Assembly: GCF_007859715.1 (NCBI RefSeq)
Contig: NZ_SJPG01000001.1
Span: 3,560,728 to 3,624,727, forward strand
DNA from: Rubinisphaera italica
Lineage (GTDB): Bacteria > Planctomycetota > Planctomycetia > Planctomycetales > Planctomycetaceae
Reading direction: 5' to 3'
Length of the DNA: 64,000 nucleotides
Below the pieces are notes generated by a model that saw nothing but the letters and a program-made list of their open reading frames with translations, did no database searches and was not told the origin of the DNA. Shown here in pieces: positions 17,992-27,068 of this stretch (its first letter is position 1; each line of letters opens with the position of its first letter). The position numbers and the translations under genes are program-made.

Positions 17992-18453
17992 TCACGCAGC
18001 GACATCGCTGACAGCCGTAATGTTTTCAATTGGTATTTCGTCTTCGCCAATTCCGACATAAGCTTTGCCATCTTTCAATATGGCGCGAGTCACTTCCCCT
18101 TCGACGGTTTCATCTTCACCCGTCAGCGGGTTATTCACGGTTGCAGTGACATACCGCCCGATCATCGAAGCCGCAGATGAGGCAAATGAAGCCGATGCGG
18201 CACTGGTCTGGTTTTTCGTAAGCGTATCAAGAGATTCTTCCAGATCGATACTCGCCTGCAGACCTCGCATTTCAGAAATCTGCCCTAGCAAAGCTTCATT
18301 ACTAACCGGCTCGGTCGGATCCTGATTTTGCAATTGCACAATCAGAAGCTTGAGAAACTCTTCCGCATTAAGGGCATTGAATCCGGTGCTCGCCTCATCG
18401 ACAACACTGATCGGTTTCCCATCGGGACTGTAGACCGTATCAATAACAGCCAT
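17992..18453 (-). CDS. flgD: Hook-capping protein FlgD, minimal form
   Basis: FlgD scaffolds hook assembly. This copy has 153 residues. The conserved N-terminal segment is present: EEFLKLLIVQLQNQDPTEPV followed by SNEALLGQISEMRGLQASI. After it comes a short Ala/Ser-rich helical part and a small beta domain (RYVTATVNNPLTGEDETVEGEVTRAILKDGKAYVGIGEDEIPIENI). That last part fits only one of the two C-terminal domains usually found, so the Ig-like domain is missing or reduced; E. coli FlgD has 231 residues. It lies between fliK and flgE, in line with joint control of hook assembly. Confidence 0.9.
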   Translation of the reverse strand: MAVIDTVYSPDGKPISVVDEASTGFNALNAEEFLKLLIVQLQNQDPTEPVSNEALLGQISEMRGLQASIDLEESLDTLTKNQTSAASASFASSAASMIGRYVTATVNNPLTGEDETVEGEVTRAILKDGKAYVGIGEDEIPIENITAVSDVAA

Positions 18454-18551
18454 GTTCTATTCCTTATCTGACAATAATTGTCTTCAAACTGCTGCCCGAA
18501 AATCGATCCATTGATTTCAAATGACGACAGCAGGTGACGCAATAATAGACT

Positions 18552-20435
18552 TTAGATTTGCACATCCATTTCACTCACACCAATTTTTGAAGTGGGTGCA
18601 TTTTGTTTTTCTTCGGCTTCGGTGGTATCATCCCGTTCAACTCCAGTGGTGCCATATTGCTCCCGCTGGTGCTGCTGATCCTGCGCCATATCGCTTGAAC
18701 CGGATTCACTCGAAAAAGAGTTTCCTGATTCATTGGCGAGTTGCTCGTTAATCTCCACTTGCAGTTGGTCAACCTTAATTCCTTGCTGCGTCAGGGAATC
18801 CTTGAGTAATCCCAATTGTTCAAAGATCACGGCTCGAGCCGCAGCCGATTCGACTTCGATTTTGGCTGTCACTTGACCATTTAATCGATTCACTTCGATC
18901 TGCATTGTCCCCAATTCCGGTGGATGCAGGCGAATTTTCAAAGCCTTCCCCTGCTCGGCTGCCTGCTGAATAAAGCTGGCCAGCCTTTGCGGAACTTCAC
19001 TCTTGGAAGTATCGAGAACCGGACGTACGACTTCCGCTTTCCCCTCAGAAACTGAGGGGCGATTCTCCGCAGCGAGTGTATTGGTCTCAGTCATCCGTGT
19101 GCGACTGGACTGCTCATCAATCGACGATATTTTAGAGGCAACAGTTTCCAGCGTAACGGGCTGCACATCAGAGGTCGGATTAGAAACAGTCTGTCCACTC
19201 ACATCGTTTGTCGAAGGCTTCGCCTGTGGATTGACGTGTTCTGTAACCGGAATTGAAGAGTTTCCATATCGAGAAACCTGCTGCGAATTTGATTCGTCAG
19301 AAGTGTCCTCATTTCCGGAGTCCACTTCCGTTGGCTGCTCCTTCTTATGAACCTCGATTTGACTTTCTGTCTTGAGTTCGACTTTTCCTTCATGAACAAC
19401 ATCCTCAGCTTGAGGAATTTGAACAGTTCCATTTGACTTAGCCGATTCCGGCTCCGAATGGCTCTCTGGCAGATCGACACTGTTCTGACTTGGTGAAGAA
19501 TATGCACTCGGAGTTTCGTAAGTGACATGAGAACTCTGTTTGGATTCAGATTGATTCTCTAAATCCTGCTCCTGATCAGTTGCCTGTTGAACCTCAGTTT
19601 CGGCCTCGCTATTCGTGCTCGCCAATGATTCAACAGAATAGATTGGCGACTCTTCTCCAACTTCTTCGTTTTCAGTCGATTGATTTTGAGGTTCCGGCTG
19701 GCTGATAACGCCAACTTCAGAAGAAGTTTTCCCAGGAGAGCCTGCAGCTTTAACTGCGGCCTGCAGTTCTTCCATTGAGAGGACTGGCTGACTTTCCAGC
19801 GGACTCTCCGTTGAGTTTTTATTCTGATCCAACGCTTTGAAAAATGCTGTTGGGGCCAATGTTGCTGCACCCGTTTCGGAGAAGACTGGCTCATCCAGAG
19901 CCTCTGCTTCTGAAGTGTCGATCTGCTGACGCTTCGCTGTGGCGGATAGTAAACTTAACGGCATTGTGACTTCGACTGAATGATCAGTCTCCGGAGCTGA
20001 GAAATTGTTTTCTGGATTCGATGATTCCAGATCTAAATTTTCCTCATCAGTATCCGCAATCGGAGTTGTATTTACAGATGCTAAGGAAACTTCCAATGCC
20101 TCTTCTGGAATGGCTGAATTTTCCGTTGGCTCATTTCGCGTCTCTGCTTGTTTCGGTTTTGTCTCTGCAGAACGTTCGACGCTTGTCTCACGAATTGGTG
20201 TACGACCGGACGGCTTTCTTGATGATGCCGATTCAGGGCGAGCATTTGAAGTCGATTCCAGTGCAGATTGCGGTTTCTTCGACTGGGATTTTTTCAGGCG
20301 ATCTGCGAAAGCTGGGCGATTCGCGTTCGCAAGAGGCTGAGTGGCAGTCGAACTCTTTTGAGATTCTGCAAGATTCGTCAGCGTACGTTCGGCGATAAAC
20401 GTAATGGGAGACAATGCGTCCTGGCGTGACAACAT
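18552..20435 (-). CDS. fliK: Flagellar hook-length control protein FliK
   Basis: FliK, 627 residues. It is Ser/Glu/Thr/Gln-rich and low-complexity for about 480 residues, then has the conserved C-terminal Flg_hook domain: IRLHPPELGTMQIEVNRLNG, QVTAKIEVESAAARAVIFEQ and LGLLKDSLTQQGIKVDQLQV. FliK acts as a secreted ruler and then signals FlhB to switch substrates. The tail after the domain is Gln/Ser-rich. The gene lies directly before flgD and flgE, the hook genes. Length differs widely in the family, since it follows hook length, so 627 residues is not abnormal. Confidence 0.92.
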   Translation of the reverse strand: MLSRQDALSPITFIAERTLTNLAESQKSSTATQPLANANRPAFADRLKKSQSKKPQSALESTSNARPESASSRKPSGRTPIRETSVERSAETKPKQAETRNEPTENSAIPEEALEVSLASVNTTPIADTDEENLDLESSNPENNFSAPETDHSVEVTMPLSLLSATAKRQQIDTSEAEALDEPVFSETGAATLAPTAFFKALDQNKNSTESPLESQPVLSMEELQAAVKAAGSPGKTSSEVGVISQPEPQNQSTENEEVGEESPIYSVESLASTNSEAETEVQQATDQEQDLENQSESKQSSHVTYETPSAYSSPSQNSVDLPESHSEPESAKSNGTVQIPQAEDVVHEGKVELKTESQIEVHKKEQPTEVDSGNEDTSDESNSQQVSRYGNSSIPVTEHVNPQAKPSTNDVSGQTVSNPTSDVQPVTLETVASKISSIDEQSSRTRMTETNTLAAENRPSVSEGKAEVVRPVLDTSKSEVPQRLASFIQQAAEQGKALKIRLHPPELGTMQIEVNRLNGQVTAKIEVESAAARAVIFEQLGLLKDSLTQQGIKVDQLQVEINEQLANESGNSFSSESGSSDMAQDQQHQREQYGTTGVERDDTTEAEEKQNAPTSKIGVSEMDVQI

Positions 20436-20597
20436 CCTTGTGCCCGTTTCTTATCCACAGGAAAATGCGATACGACTGCATCCATGCAAATCGCTCCATT
20501 GATGATCTGCGATAAATTACGGTTTTCCAGTAAAAGTTCCTCAAGAAATAACTTACGACTCCAGTACAGATTTCCAACCTGAACTTCGTTACGAAAA

Positions 20598-21284
20598 TTA
20601 CTGAGGAGTGAGATTACTTTCCGGTTGATTCAACATTGCCTGTCTGGCGCGCTCAGCAGGTTCAATCAACGGTTCGCCGAAATAGATCGCCTTATATATT
20701 TCTTCGGCTTTTTCGTAACGTTCCTGCGGATCTTTCCCGGCTATTCTTGTACGAAATTGATCTAAAATGCGAGCTGCGTCCTTCTCTGCCATGCCCTTAA
20801 TCAAGAGCACAGAGTCACTTACGGCTAATGAAAGCAACTTTTCGACCGCAGATTCGGCTTCCATTTTCAGCAGAATTCCTCGGGCTTGTTCAACGGATTC
20901 CGATTTGATTTTCTCGTATTCTTTATCGAGATCTTCCTGAAAGGTTTGCTTAACTTGCCTAAGCTCCTCACGTTCTTTCGTAACCAGCTTGGCCTGATCA
21001 TCAATCGCTTTCTTCAGAATGGCCAATTCGCTTTCCCGAGAAGAAATACTCAGGATTTTCTCCGTTCGCATCTCCACGACCTGATCGAACGAAGTCATAT
21101 GGACAGGTTCCTTCACTTCAGAGAGAACAGCTGGACTGGGCTCGCCTTTCAAAATTGCTGCAATTTCCAAAGTCGACTCTCGTGTCAGATTACCCTCGCC
21201 CCAGGCATACAATCCCACCAGCATCGCTGTGAGCAGCGTCGCTGTAGAAAAGATACCGATGACGGTTCCCAGTATTCGAAACAT
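20598..21284 (-). CDS. MotE-like flagellar chaperone (MgtE-N type)
   Basis: A 228-residue protein with an N-terminal membrane span (VIGIFSTATLLTAMLVGLYA, about 8-27), a long coiled coil (about 80-135; ELAILKKAIDDQAKLVTKER is typical) and a C-terminal helical region with SDSVLLIKGMAEKDAARILD, matching the MgtE-N-like repeat of MotE. MotE is a periplasmic chaperone-like factor for MotC in alphaproteobacteria; homologues occur between fliJ and fliK in many clusters, as here. It is likely an inner-membrane-anchored flagellar assembly factor. The precise role in planctomycetes is not established. Confidence 0.75.
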   Translation of the reverse strand: MFRILGTVIGIFSTATLLTAMLVGLYAWGEGNLTRESTLEIAAILKGEPSPAVLSEVKEPVHMTSFDQVVEMRTEKILSISSRESELAILKKAIDDQAKLVTKEREELRQVKQTFQEDLDKEYEKIKSESVEQARGILLKMEAESAVEKLLSLAVSDSVLLIKGMAEKDAARILDQFRTRIAGKDPQERYEKAEEIYKAIYFGEPLIEPAERARQAMLNQPESNLTPQ

Positions 21285-21302
21285 GACTCAACTCTCTTCT
21301 AT

Positions 21303-21743
21303 TTACGATCTCAAATTAACAGCTGCCCAGGCATCCTGAAGTTCGATTTCAGACTTTTTCAACTGCTTTGCTTCATCAACTTTTTGCTGTTTCTCTTTCA
21401 AACGCTCCAACGCTTTCACAGCCGCATCAGCCTGCTGGACAGCCTGCCGACACAACTGCAGTTGATGTTCATATCGTTGAAAGTGAGACATTAACTCCCG
21501 CTTATTTTGATCGAGTTGAGAGACGTCGTATCTTAATGAGGCCATGCGACGGATATTGACCTGACCTGAACTGTTCTCATTGCGTATTGTTTCCAGACTG
21601 AGTTCACGCTCTCCCCGAAGTGATTCCATTGACTCTTCACAATTCGCTCGATCACGCATCACCTCAGCCATCAACTGCCGACATTGGTCGAGCTGAAAGC
21701 GACGATAGGTGAGCAGAGATTCGAGTCGAAATTTGAAGGACAT
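21303..21743 (-). CDS. fliJ: Flagellar export chaperone FliJ
   Basis: FliJ, 146 residues, a coiled-coil chaperone that fits into the FliI hexamer and contacts FlhA. The start MSFKFRLESLLTYRRFQLDQ is typical, with the FKFRLESLL pattern. The rest is one long helix pair with many Gln/Glu/Arg residues (RYEHQLQLCRQAVQQADAAV). It lies between fliI and the MotE-like gene, the conserved position. A CCCTAG-type repeat stands 5-35 bases upstream of its start. Confidence 0.9.
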   Translation of the reverse strand: MSFKFRLESLLTYRRFQLDQCRQLMAEVMRDRANCEESMESLRGERELSLETIRNENSSGQVNIRRMASLRYDVSQLDQNKRELMSHFQRYEHQLQLCRQAVQQADAAVKALERLKEKQQKVDEAKQLKKSEIELQDAWAAVNLRS

Positions 21744-21747
21744 GGTT

Positions 21748-21777
21748 GGTCGAGGGACCTGAGTCTAGGGACTAGGG
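21748..21777. repeat. CTAGGGACT repeat upstream of fliJ
   Basis: On the plus strand GGTCGAGGGACCTGAG followed by TCTAGGGACTAGGG. Read along the transcript it puts CCCTAG units directly before the fliJ start. It is related to the block before fliQ (10367-10396). Confidence 0.5.
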
Positions 21778-21783
21778 ATTGTA

Positions 21784-23151
21784 TTAGTTGGCCGTTGCCG
21801 ATTGAGGTTCCGGTTTTGGGATGGTTGGGGTTGAGATCAACTGGCTACCCAATTTCAACAAATGCTGAATGGTTTCCTGAGCAGGCATGTGTTCAATAGA
21901 AGATTGCTGCAGGAACCGATCAATGAGTGGTTTCAATTGCATCGCTCGATCGACTTCGCGATTGGAACCGGTTTGGTAGGCTCCAATATTGATCATATCT
22001 TCGGATTGCCGATACGCTGCCAGCAGTCGCTTCAAGCCTTGACTGGCCTGCAGATGTTCGGGAGTGACCAGTTCATTCATCAATCGACTGATACTCGAGA
22101 GCACATCAATCGCTGGCCAATGAGACTGATGAGCTAAATCACGCGAGAGAATAATATGTCCATCCAGAATACCACGAACGGTATCCGAAATTGGCTCATT
22201 GGTATCATCACCTTCAACGAGCACGGTGTATAATCCGGTAATACTGCCCTGCTCTGTACGTCCACTTCGTTCCAGAAGTCGCGGAAGTTGAGCGAACACG
22301 CTGGGCGGATATCCGCGGGTCGCAGGTGGTTCGCCAGCTGCCAGACCAATTTCGCGTTGAGCGATCGCAAAGCGGGTCACGCTATCCATCATGAGCAGAA
22401 CGTTCAGGCCAAGATCTCGAAAGAACTCCGCGATAGCTGTTCCTGTATAGGCACATTGTCGTCGTAACAATGCGGATTCTTCACTGGTCGCAACAACCAG
22501 TACACTGCGGGCACGTCCTTCGGGACCGAGATCGCGTTCCAGAAATTCTCTGACTTCCCGACCTCGTTCTCCAACAAGGACAACCACATTCACATCTGCT
22601 GAGGCATACTTGGCCAATTGTCCCAGCAATGTACTTTTTCCGACACCACTGCCTGCAAAGATTCCGAGCCGTTGCCCCTGACCGCAGGTCAGCATACTAT
22701 CGATGGCTCGTACACCCGTTTCCAGAGTTTGATCGATACGGGGACGATTGAGCGGAGGAATGGGGGCAGACTGGAGTGGAATCGCATGTGGTAAAATTGT
22801 ATTGGGGCCACCATCGATATAATGTCCACGTGCGTTGACAACACGCCCCAGCAATGCCTCACCGACTCGTAAGGACTGCCTGGTCTGTTTCAATTCAACC
22901 AGATCACCCCCTTTGACACCGGCCAAATCCTGATAGGGTTGAATGATAATTTCATCGTCATTCAATCCGACGACTTCGGCATCGACAGCAGAGCGGTGAG
23001 CACTGGAAATCCGGCACAAAGCGCCGAGCGGAGCCGGCAAACCTTTCACATGCGCAGACATTCCTGAGATGCGCGTAACCCGTCCCGATAAGCCATAGGG
23101 CATTACACCATCCAGCTTCGTGCTCCACTGAAGTTGATTTCGTCCGTCCAT
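21784..23151 (-). CDS. fliI: Flagellar export ATPase FliI
   Basis: FliI, 455 residues, the hexameric ATPase that unfolds and delivers export substrates. The Walker A motif is AGSGVGKST at about 166-174, Walker B is LLMMDSVTR with Asp at 256, and GERGREVREF at 194-203 and SVFAQLPRLLERSGR follow, all strongly conserved. The N-terminal beta-barrel (20-95) precedes the catalytic domain and the C-terminal helical domain has RLLAAYRQSEDMINIGAYQ. FliH is encoded directly upstream. The final 20 residues are Thr/Pro-rich and variable. Confidence 0.97.
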   Translation of the reverse strand: MDGRNQLQWSTKLDGVMPYGLSGRVTRISGMSAHVKGLPAPLGALCRISSAHRSAVDAEVVGLNDDEIIIQPYQDLAGVKGGDLVELKQTRQSLRVGEALLGRVVNARGHYIDGGPNTILPHAIPLQSAPIPPLNRPRIDQTLETGVRAIDSMLTCGQGQRLGIFAGSGVGKSTLLGQLAKYASADVNVVVLVGERGREVREFLERDLGPEGRARSVLVVATSEESALLRRQCAYTGTAIAEFFRDLGLNVLLMMDSVTRFAIAQREIGLAAGEPPATRGYPPSVFAQLPRLLERSGRTEQGSITGLYTVLVEGDDTNEPISDTVRGILDGHIILSRDLAHQSHWPAIDVLSSISRLMNELVTPEHLQASQGLKRLLAAYRQSEDMINIGAYQTGSNREVDRAMQLKPLIDRFLQQSSIEHMPAQETIQHLLKLGSQLISTPTIPKPEPQSATAN

Positions 23152-23182
23152 GAACGTTTTCTATAAATTCGTTTTCAAAAAT

Positions 23183-23207
23183 GCAGGACAGGCTGTGCCT
23201 GACCTAC
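23183..23207. repeat. GACAGGC-family palindrome, solo
   Basis: GCAGGACAGGC..GCCTGACCTAC in the fliH-fliI gap. It is a single hairpin of the family seen at 15766-15837, with GTAGG replaced by GCAGG on one side. Confidence 0.65.
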
Positions 23208-23214
23208 GAGTAGA

Positions 23215-23922
23215 CTAACTCGCTTCTCCCAGCAATTCCTCGGCTATGCGTTGGAGTTGCATTTCGATACGGGCATCAATCTCACCATATTTCATTTGAA
23301 CGATGCACTCTCCTGATGCCAATTCTGGCTGGCCAATTAACTGGACTTTCGTCTGATGAATTCTGCTGGTCACCTGTTCGAGCTGATCACTCAGTTGTTC
23401 CAGGTCCTGCTCGGAAACATGCAATTGGATTTCGGATTGCCCCATCACAAGTTTCAGGACATCTTTGATTCGATCGGCAACAATCGTTGGATCGTTGGCG
23501 ATCGACCGATGGATCAACTTCCGAGTGATCGCGAGCACTAACTCGATTGATTGCTGCTGCCAATACGCTTCTGCATCCTGACGCAGATCCTGAATCTGGC
23601 TGGCCGCCTGCTGCAATCCTGGAAGGACGGCTTGCAACTTTTTGTCCACCTGAGTTTTTGCTTCCTGCTTCACTTTCTCTTGTGATGTTTTCTCAGCCTC
23701 CTGCAAACCCTGTTGCAGACCAAGCTGATGACCTTCTGCTTTGGCTTCCTGCTTGAGCTGTTCGATTTCTTCCTGAGCATCGAGCAACATTTGACGAGAT
23801 TGTTGCCGGACGGTTTCCAGATAATTTTCGCAGCGTAGTTGCAGATCTTCAAAGTTAAACTGGCCACCAGCCAGCGCTGCGCTAATCGTATTCGATTTCA
23901 TGACTCGGGTACTGGAACTCAT
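23215..23922 (-). CDS. fliH: Flagellar export regulator FliH
   Basis: FliH, 235 residues, the dimeric stator-like regulator of FliI, resembling fused b and delta subunits of ATP synthase. The middle is a long Gln/Glu/Lys coiled coil (about 45-120, with LGLQQGLQEAEKTSQEKVKQ), and the C-terminal globular part has VLAITRKLIHRSIANDPTIV and ECIVQMKYGEIDARIEMQL, which correspond to the FliH/NolV/SctL fold. Order fliG-fliH-fliI is the standard. The N-terminal 30 residues have the FliI- or FlhA-docking role in other species. Confidence 0.9.
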   Translation of the reverse strand: MSSSTRVMKSNTISAALAGGQFNFEDLQLRCENYLETVRQQSRQMLLDAQEEIEQLKQEAKAEGHQLGLQQGLQEAEKTSQEKVKQEAKTQVDKKLQAVLPGLQQAASQIQDLRQDAEAYWQQQSIELVLAITRKLIHRSIANDPTIVADRIKDVLKLVMGQSEIQLHVSEQDLEQLSDQLEQVTSRIHQTKVQLIGQPELASGECIVQMKYGEIDARIEMQLQRIAEELLGEAS

Positions 23923-23945
23923 TGCGATCTCAAATCTTCATATTT

Positions 23946-24938
23946 TTATGCAATAAACTGCTCGCTGGAATTCCCAGCGGAAACGGCAATCTCTCCAGAA
24001 TCTTCGAGACGTCGAACAACATCGACAATTTGAGACTGCATCGCTTCGACATCGCTGACGCGTACGGAGCCAAGGAACTCCATTTCTTCCCGGAGCATTT
24101 CAGAAGCACGTTGGGAAAGGTTGGAAAGTATTTTCTCGCGAATCTCTTCCGAGGCTCCCTTGAGCGCCAATGCCCACTGGCTGTTATCCACTTCTTTGAG
24201 GAGCGATTGAATGGCTTTGTTATCGAGTTTCATCAGGTCATCGAAGACGAACATCAGTCGGCGAATTTCATCGGCCAGTTCACTGTCTTCCTCTTCAAGA
24301 TTTTCCAGGATGCCTCGATTGGTCATGCGGTCAGTCAGGTTGAGAATCTCCGCAACAATCGGCACACCGCCCGCTTTTTCAAGTTGCTGATTGATCGTGC
24401 TAAGCATACGACCTTCGAGACTTTTCTCGACGTCATCGACAACTTCCGGACTGGTCTGCTCCATATGAGCAACTCGTCGAATCACTTCGAGTTGTTTGTT
24501 GGCTGGCAATCCACTCAAAACTTCCGCAGCCTGTGAGGCTGGCAAATGAGAGAGGATCAATGCGATGGTCTGCGGATGTTCTTCGACAATAAAAGTCAGA
24601 ACGTTTTCTGCCCCCACTTTATGCAGGAATCCGAACGGAACGGAATTCATGGACTGACGAACATTTTCGAGGATCGAAGCCCCATCGCTTCCGAACGAAT
24701 CTTTCAGTAAATCATCGACGGTCTGCAACCCTCCCCGCTCAATCGGCGTTCGTTCCCGAGCAGCTGAGTAGTATTCGTCAAGTACTTTTTCCTGCTCTTC
24801 GCGGGAAACATTTTTGATTTTCGCAATTTCGAGCGTTACCTTTTCAACCAGTTCGCGCGGCATCTGACTGATCACTTCGCGTGCGAGTGGCTTTTCCAAC
24901 GTCAATAATAAGATGGCTGATTTTCGAATGGCATCCAT
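23946..24938 (-). CDS. fliG: Flagellar motor switch protein FliG
   Basis: FliG, 330 residues, the rotor subunit that binds FliF at its N terminus and MotA at its C terminus. Conserved elements are RKSAILLLTLEKPLAREVIS, the EHPQTIALILSHLP motif in the middle domain, and the torque helix in the C-terminal domain (LMKLDNKAIQSLLKEVDNSQ; then KILSNLSQRASEMLREEMEF). Charged residues of the torque helix are in place. The length equals E. coli FliG (331). It is encoded between fliF and fliH. Confidence 0.97.
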   Translation of the reverse strand: MDAIRKSAILLLTLEKPLAREVISQMPRELVEKVTLEIAKIKNVSREEQEKVLDEYYSAARERTPIERGGLQTVDDLLKDSFGSDGASILENVRQSMNSVPFGFLHKVGAENVLTFIVEEHPQTIALILSHLPASQAAEVLSGLPANKQLEVIRRVAHMEQTSPEVVDDVEKSLEGRMLSTINQQLEKAGGVPIVAEILNLTDRMTNRGILENLEEEDSELADEIRRLMFVFDDLMKLDNKAIQSLLKEVDNSQWALALKGASEEIREKILSNLSQRASEMLREEMEFLGSVRVSDVEAMQSQIVDVVRRLEDSGEIAVSAGNSSEQFIA

Positions 24939-25000
24939 GCGAGACTCTTTGATTCCAGTAACAGGAATAAACGCTTACAAAATAGTTACATAACTGACAA

Positions 25001-25019
25001 GACAGGCTGGATGCCTGTC
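25001..25019. repeat. GACAGGC-family palindrome, solo
   Basis: GACAGGC (25001-25007), TGGAT, GCCTGTC (25013-25019) in the fliF-fliG gap. It is a 7-bp hairpin of the same family as 15766-15837. Confidence 0.65.
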
Positions 25020-25030
25020 CTGCCTTTTGA

Positions 25031-26653
25031 TTACTTCGCTTCCTGAATCCAGGAACTGATGATTGAGGCAGTCATATCGGGATTTTTTCGAACCAGGCTT
25101 TGGAGATGATCGACGCGTTTCGTATCTCCCTGAGGAGTGAGATCGTCGTATTCTTCCTCTTCGGCTTCCTCAGTGACTTTGCTTTTTGCGAGAGGATCTT
25201 CTTCAGGAATTTCAGGAGGCGTCTGGCTTCGGACGGTTTTATTTAACATCCAGAATGCCCAGAGTGCAAAAATACTCAGTGCGATCGCGCTGCCCCATTG
25301 CTTGAAGAAGTACGATAAGGTTTCTGTCCACGGTGTGGTGAAAGTCTGCTCCTGATGGGGCGTCGCAATGTAAGACCCAATGTCGATAAAGTCGCTCGCA
25401 TTCTGTCCGGTTGGGATCGGAATAATTTTGGAGACACGCTTTCTGAGAGCCTCTTCCACTTCCGGCTGATATTTCTGAGCAGCCGCCCGAATCTCATCTT
25501 CCGTCGATTCCGCTGTAAGTTCACCGGATTGCATGGCGACAACACGATAATACGATTCTGGAACAACAACCGAGACGCGAACATTCTCCGGCAAGGCTCC
25601 AATAACAGCCTCCTCAATCACTTTGTAGGAAGGAGCGGTTAAAACAGACTCTTTGGTTGTGGAAGTATCCTGCGTTTGTTGCGGCCGCTGAGTGGCAGCC
25701 AAATTCATCGGACCATTGGCATTTTGCCCGGGCTCTTTCTGAGTGGCAAATTGATTGCTGTTGTTCTTGACGTTGTAGTTTTCACTGTAAAGTGTCGAGC
25801 CCTGCGTCTGCATGATCTGCTCGCGACTAACCGAAGTTTTGATATTGTCGATATCGACGTTTACCGCCACCCGTACATCATCGATGTAATCAATCGCCGA
25901 GAGGATGTCGTTACGATACATCTCTTTGAGCTGCTGTATTCGCTGCAGGACACGATCGTTGAAGGGATCGTTTTCGGAAGACTCCTGATGTGCAATCCCA
26001 CGACCGAGATCGAGGACGGTCACATCACCCGGTTTCAAATTCGCTTTCATGCCCGAAATCGAAACACGAATTGCGTGCACCAGCGTTTGTGGAATTTCAT
26101 GACCGGGTTTGGGACGAACTGAAACAGTGGCCGTCGTTCTCGGCTGCGCTGGCCAGCGGGCTTTCTCTTCCTGATCCCATACGACATTTGCATAATCGAT
26201 ATCCGGCAAAGCCGAGAGCATTTGACTGGCAAGTTTTGCGCGAGCGATTTCCTTGCGTGTATCCATCTGTTTGTTGTTGGCGAAGGGGCCAATGTCGGTG
26301 TATTGCTGCTCCCACTCTTCGGCCCAGTTCTGAGGCAGACTGCCTGCTGCCAGGAGAGCCGCGTTGTATTCTTCGACTTTATTGGCAGGGACGAGCAACC
26401 GCTGTCCACGACGTTTGAAGTCGGTTTTACCCTGACTGATCAGCGTCTCTTCTGCACGAATCAACTCAGCCACCGAAAATGTTTTGCCGACGGAAACTGG
26501 TGAGAAACTTCCTTCTCCAGAACCGTTCCACGCCAGATATCCGAACCCACCAAGAATCAAGACCGTCACCGTGACCATGGTCATCCGTTGGCTGACCGGC
26601 ATCGACACGAATAAATCGCGGAACTGACGATATGTTTCTTTGAAGATGTCCAT
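25031..26653 (-). CDS. fliF: Flagellar MS-ring protein FliF
   Basis: FliF, 540 residues, which forms the membrane MS ring on which the motor builds. There is a first span (about 25-45: MTMVTVTVLILGGFGYLAW), the ring-building domains with SVAELIRAEETLISQGKTDF and RAKLASQMLSALPDIDYANV, then VVWDQEEKARWPAQPRTTAT, and a second span near 450-467 (SAIALSIFALWAFWMLN). The C-terminal tail (VRKNPDMTASIISSWIQEAK) is the FliG-binding peptide. The periplasmic region between 290 and 340 is Asn/Gln/Thr-rich and variable, as in other FliF. Confidence 0.96.
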   Translation of the reverse strand: MDIFKETYRQFRDLFVSMPVSQRMTMVTVTVLILGGFGYLAWNGSGEGSFSPVSVGKTFSVAELIRAEETLISQGKTDFKRRGQRLLVPANKVEEYNAALLAAGSLPQNWAEEWEQQYTDIGPFANNKQMDTRKEIARAKLASQMLSALPDIDYANVVWDQEEKARWPAQPRTTATVSVRPKPGHEIPQTLVHAIRVSISGMKANLKPGDVTVLDLGRGIAHQESSENDPFNDRVLQRIQQLKEMYRNDILSAIDYIDDVRVAVNVDIDNIKTSVSREQIMQTQGSTLYSENYNVKNNSNQFATQKEPGQNANGPMNLAATQRPQQTQDTSTTKESVLTAPSYKVIEEAVIGALPENVRVSVVVPESYYRVVAMQSGELTAESTEDEIRAAAQKYQPEVEEALRKRVSKIIPIPTGQNASDFIDIGSYIATPHQEQTFTTPWTETLSYFFKQWGSAIALSIFALWAFWMLNKTVRSQTPPEIPEEDPLAKSKVTEEAEEEEYDDLTPQGDTKRVDHLQSLVRKNPDMTASIISSWIQEAK

Positions 26654-26715
26654 ATTCCCAATCTTTGAGAATGATATCAGTGAAAGTAATGTTGATTGCT
26701 TTGAAAATTAGTGAA

Positions 26716-27024
26716 CTACATCCGCATCTGCTGAACTTCCTGGTACGCGCTGACCACTTTGTTCCGCACCTGCATCATCATTTTGAGAGCCATATCGGCT
26801 TTCTTCATACTGGTAAAAACTTCCGCGGACGTGATATCGCCCCCCATCAATCGTGTTTCAATATTCTGCTCGGCAGTGTGTCCAAGGTTGCTCGTTTCCT
26901 GGATCGAATCAAACAACATCTTCTGAAAATCGACCGGCTGGGATCCTTCAGTGCTTTTGACTGGGGGGGTCCAGGTTGGCAAATTCGCAGGAGTGATTGA
27001 GGTTGGCAGAATCGAAGGATTCAT
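26716..27024 (-). CDS. fliE: Flagellar hook-basal body protein FliE
   Basis: FliE, 102 residues, the adaptor between MS ring and rod. The C-terminal half is diagnostic: EVFTSMKKADMALKMMMQVR followed by NKVVSAYQEVQQMRM. The N-terminal part is a Pro/Thr-rich disordered stretch (LPTSITPANLPTWTPP) and then FQKMLFDSIQETSNLGHTAE. The length matches the family (about 104 in E. coli). It is encoded after flgB and flgC, the usual rod cassette. Confidence 0.95.
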   Translation of the reverse strand: MNPSILPTSITPANLPTWTPPVKSTEGSQPVDFQKMLFDSIQETSNLGHTAEQNIETRLMGGDITSAEVFTSMKKADMALKMMMQVRNKVVSAYQEVQQMRM

Positions 27025-27068
27025 GTGATGTTTTCCTCAGGGAGGAGATGTGAAGTATGCGGGAGGGA

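Noticed and set aside
20005..20398. Plus-strand frames of 111-125 codons opposite fliK
   Set aside because: They are antisense shadows of the low-complexity, Ser/Glu-rich fliK region.
25676..26122. A 148-codon plus-strand frame opposite fliF
   Set aside because: Antisense to a certain gene with no features of its own.
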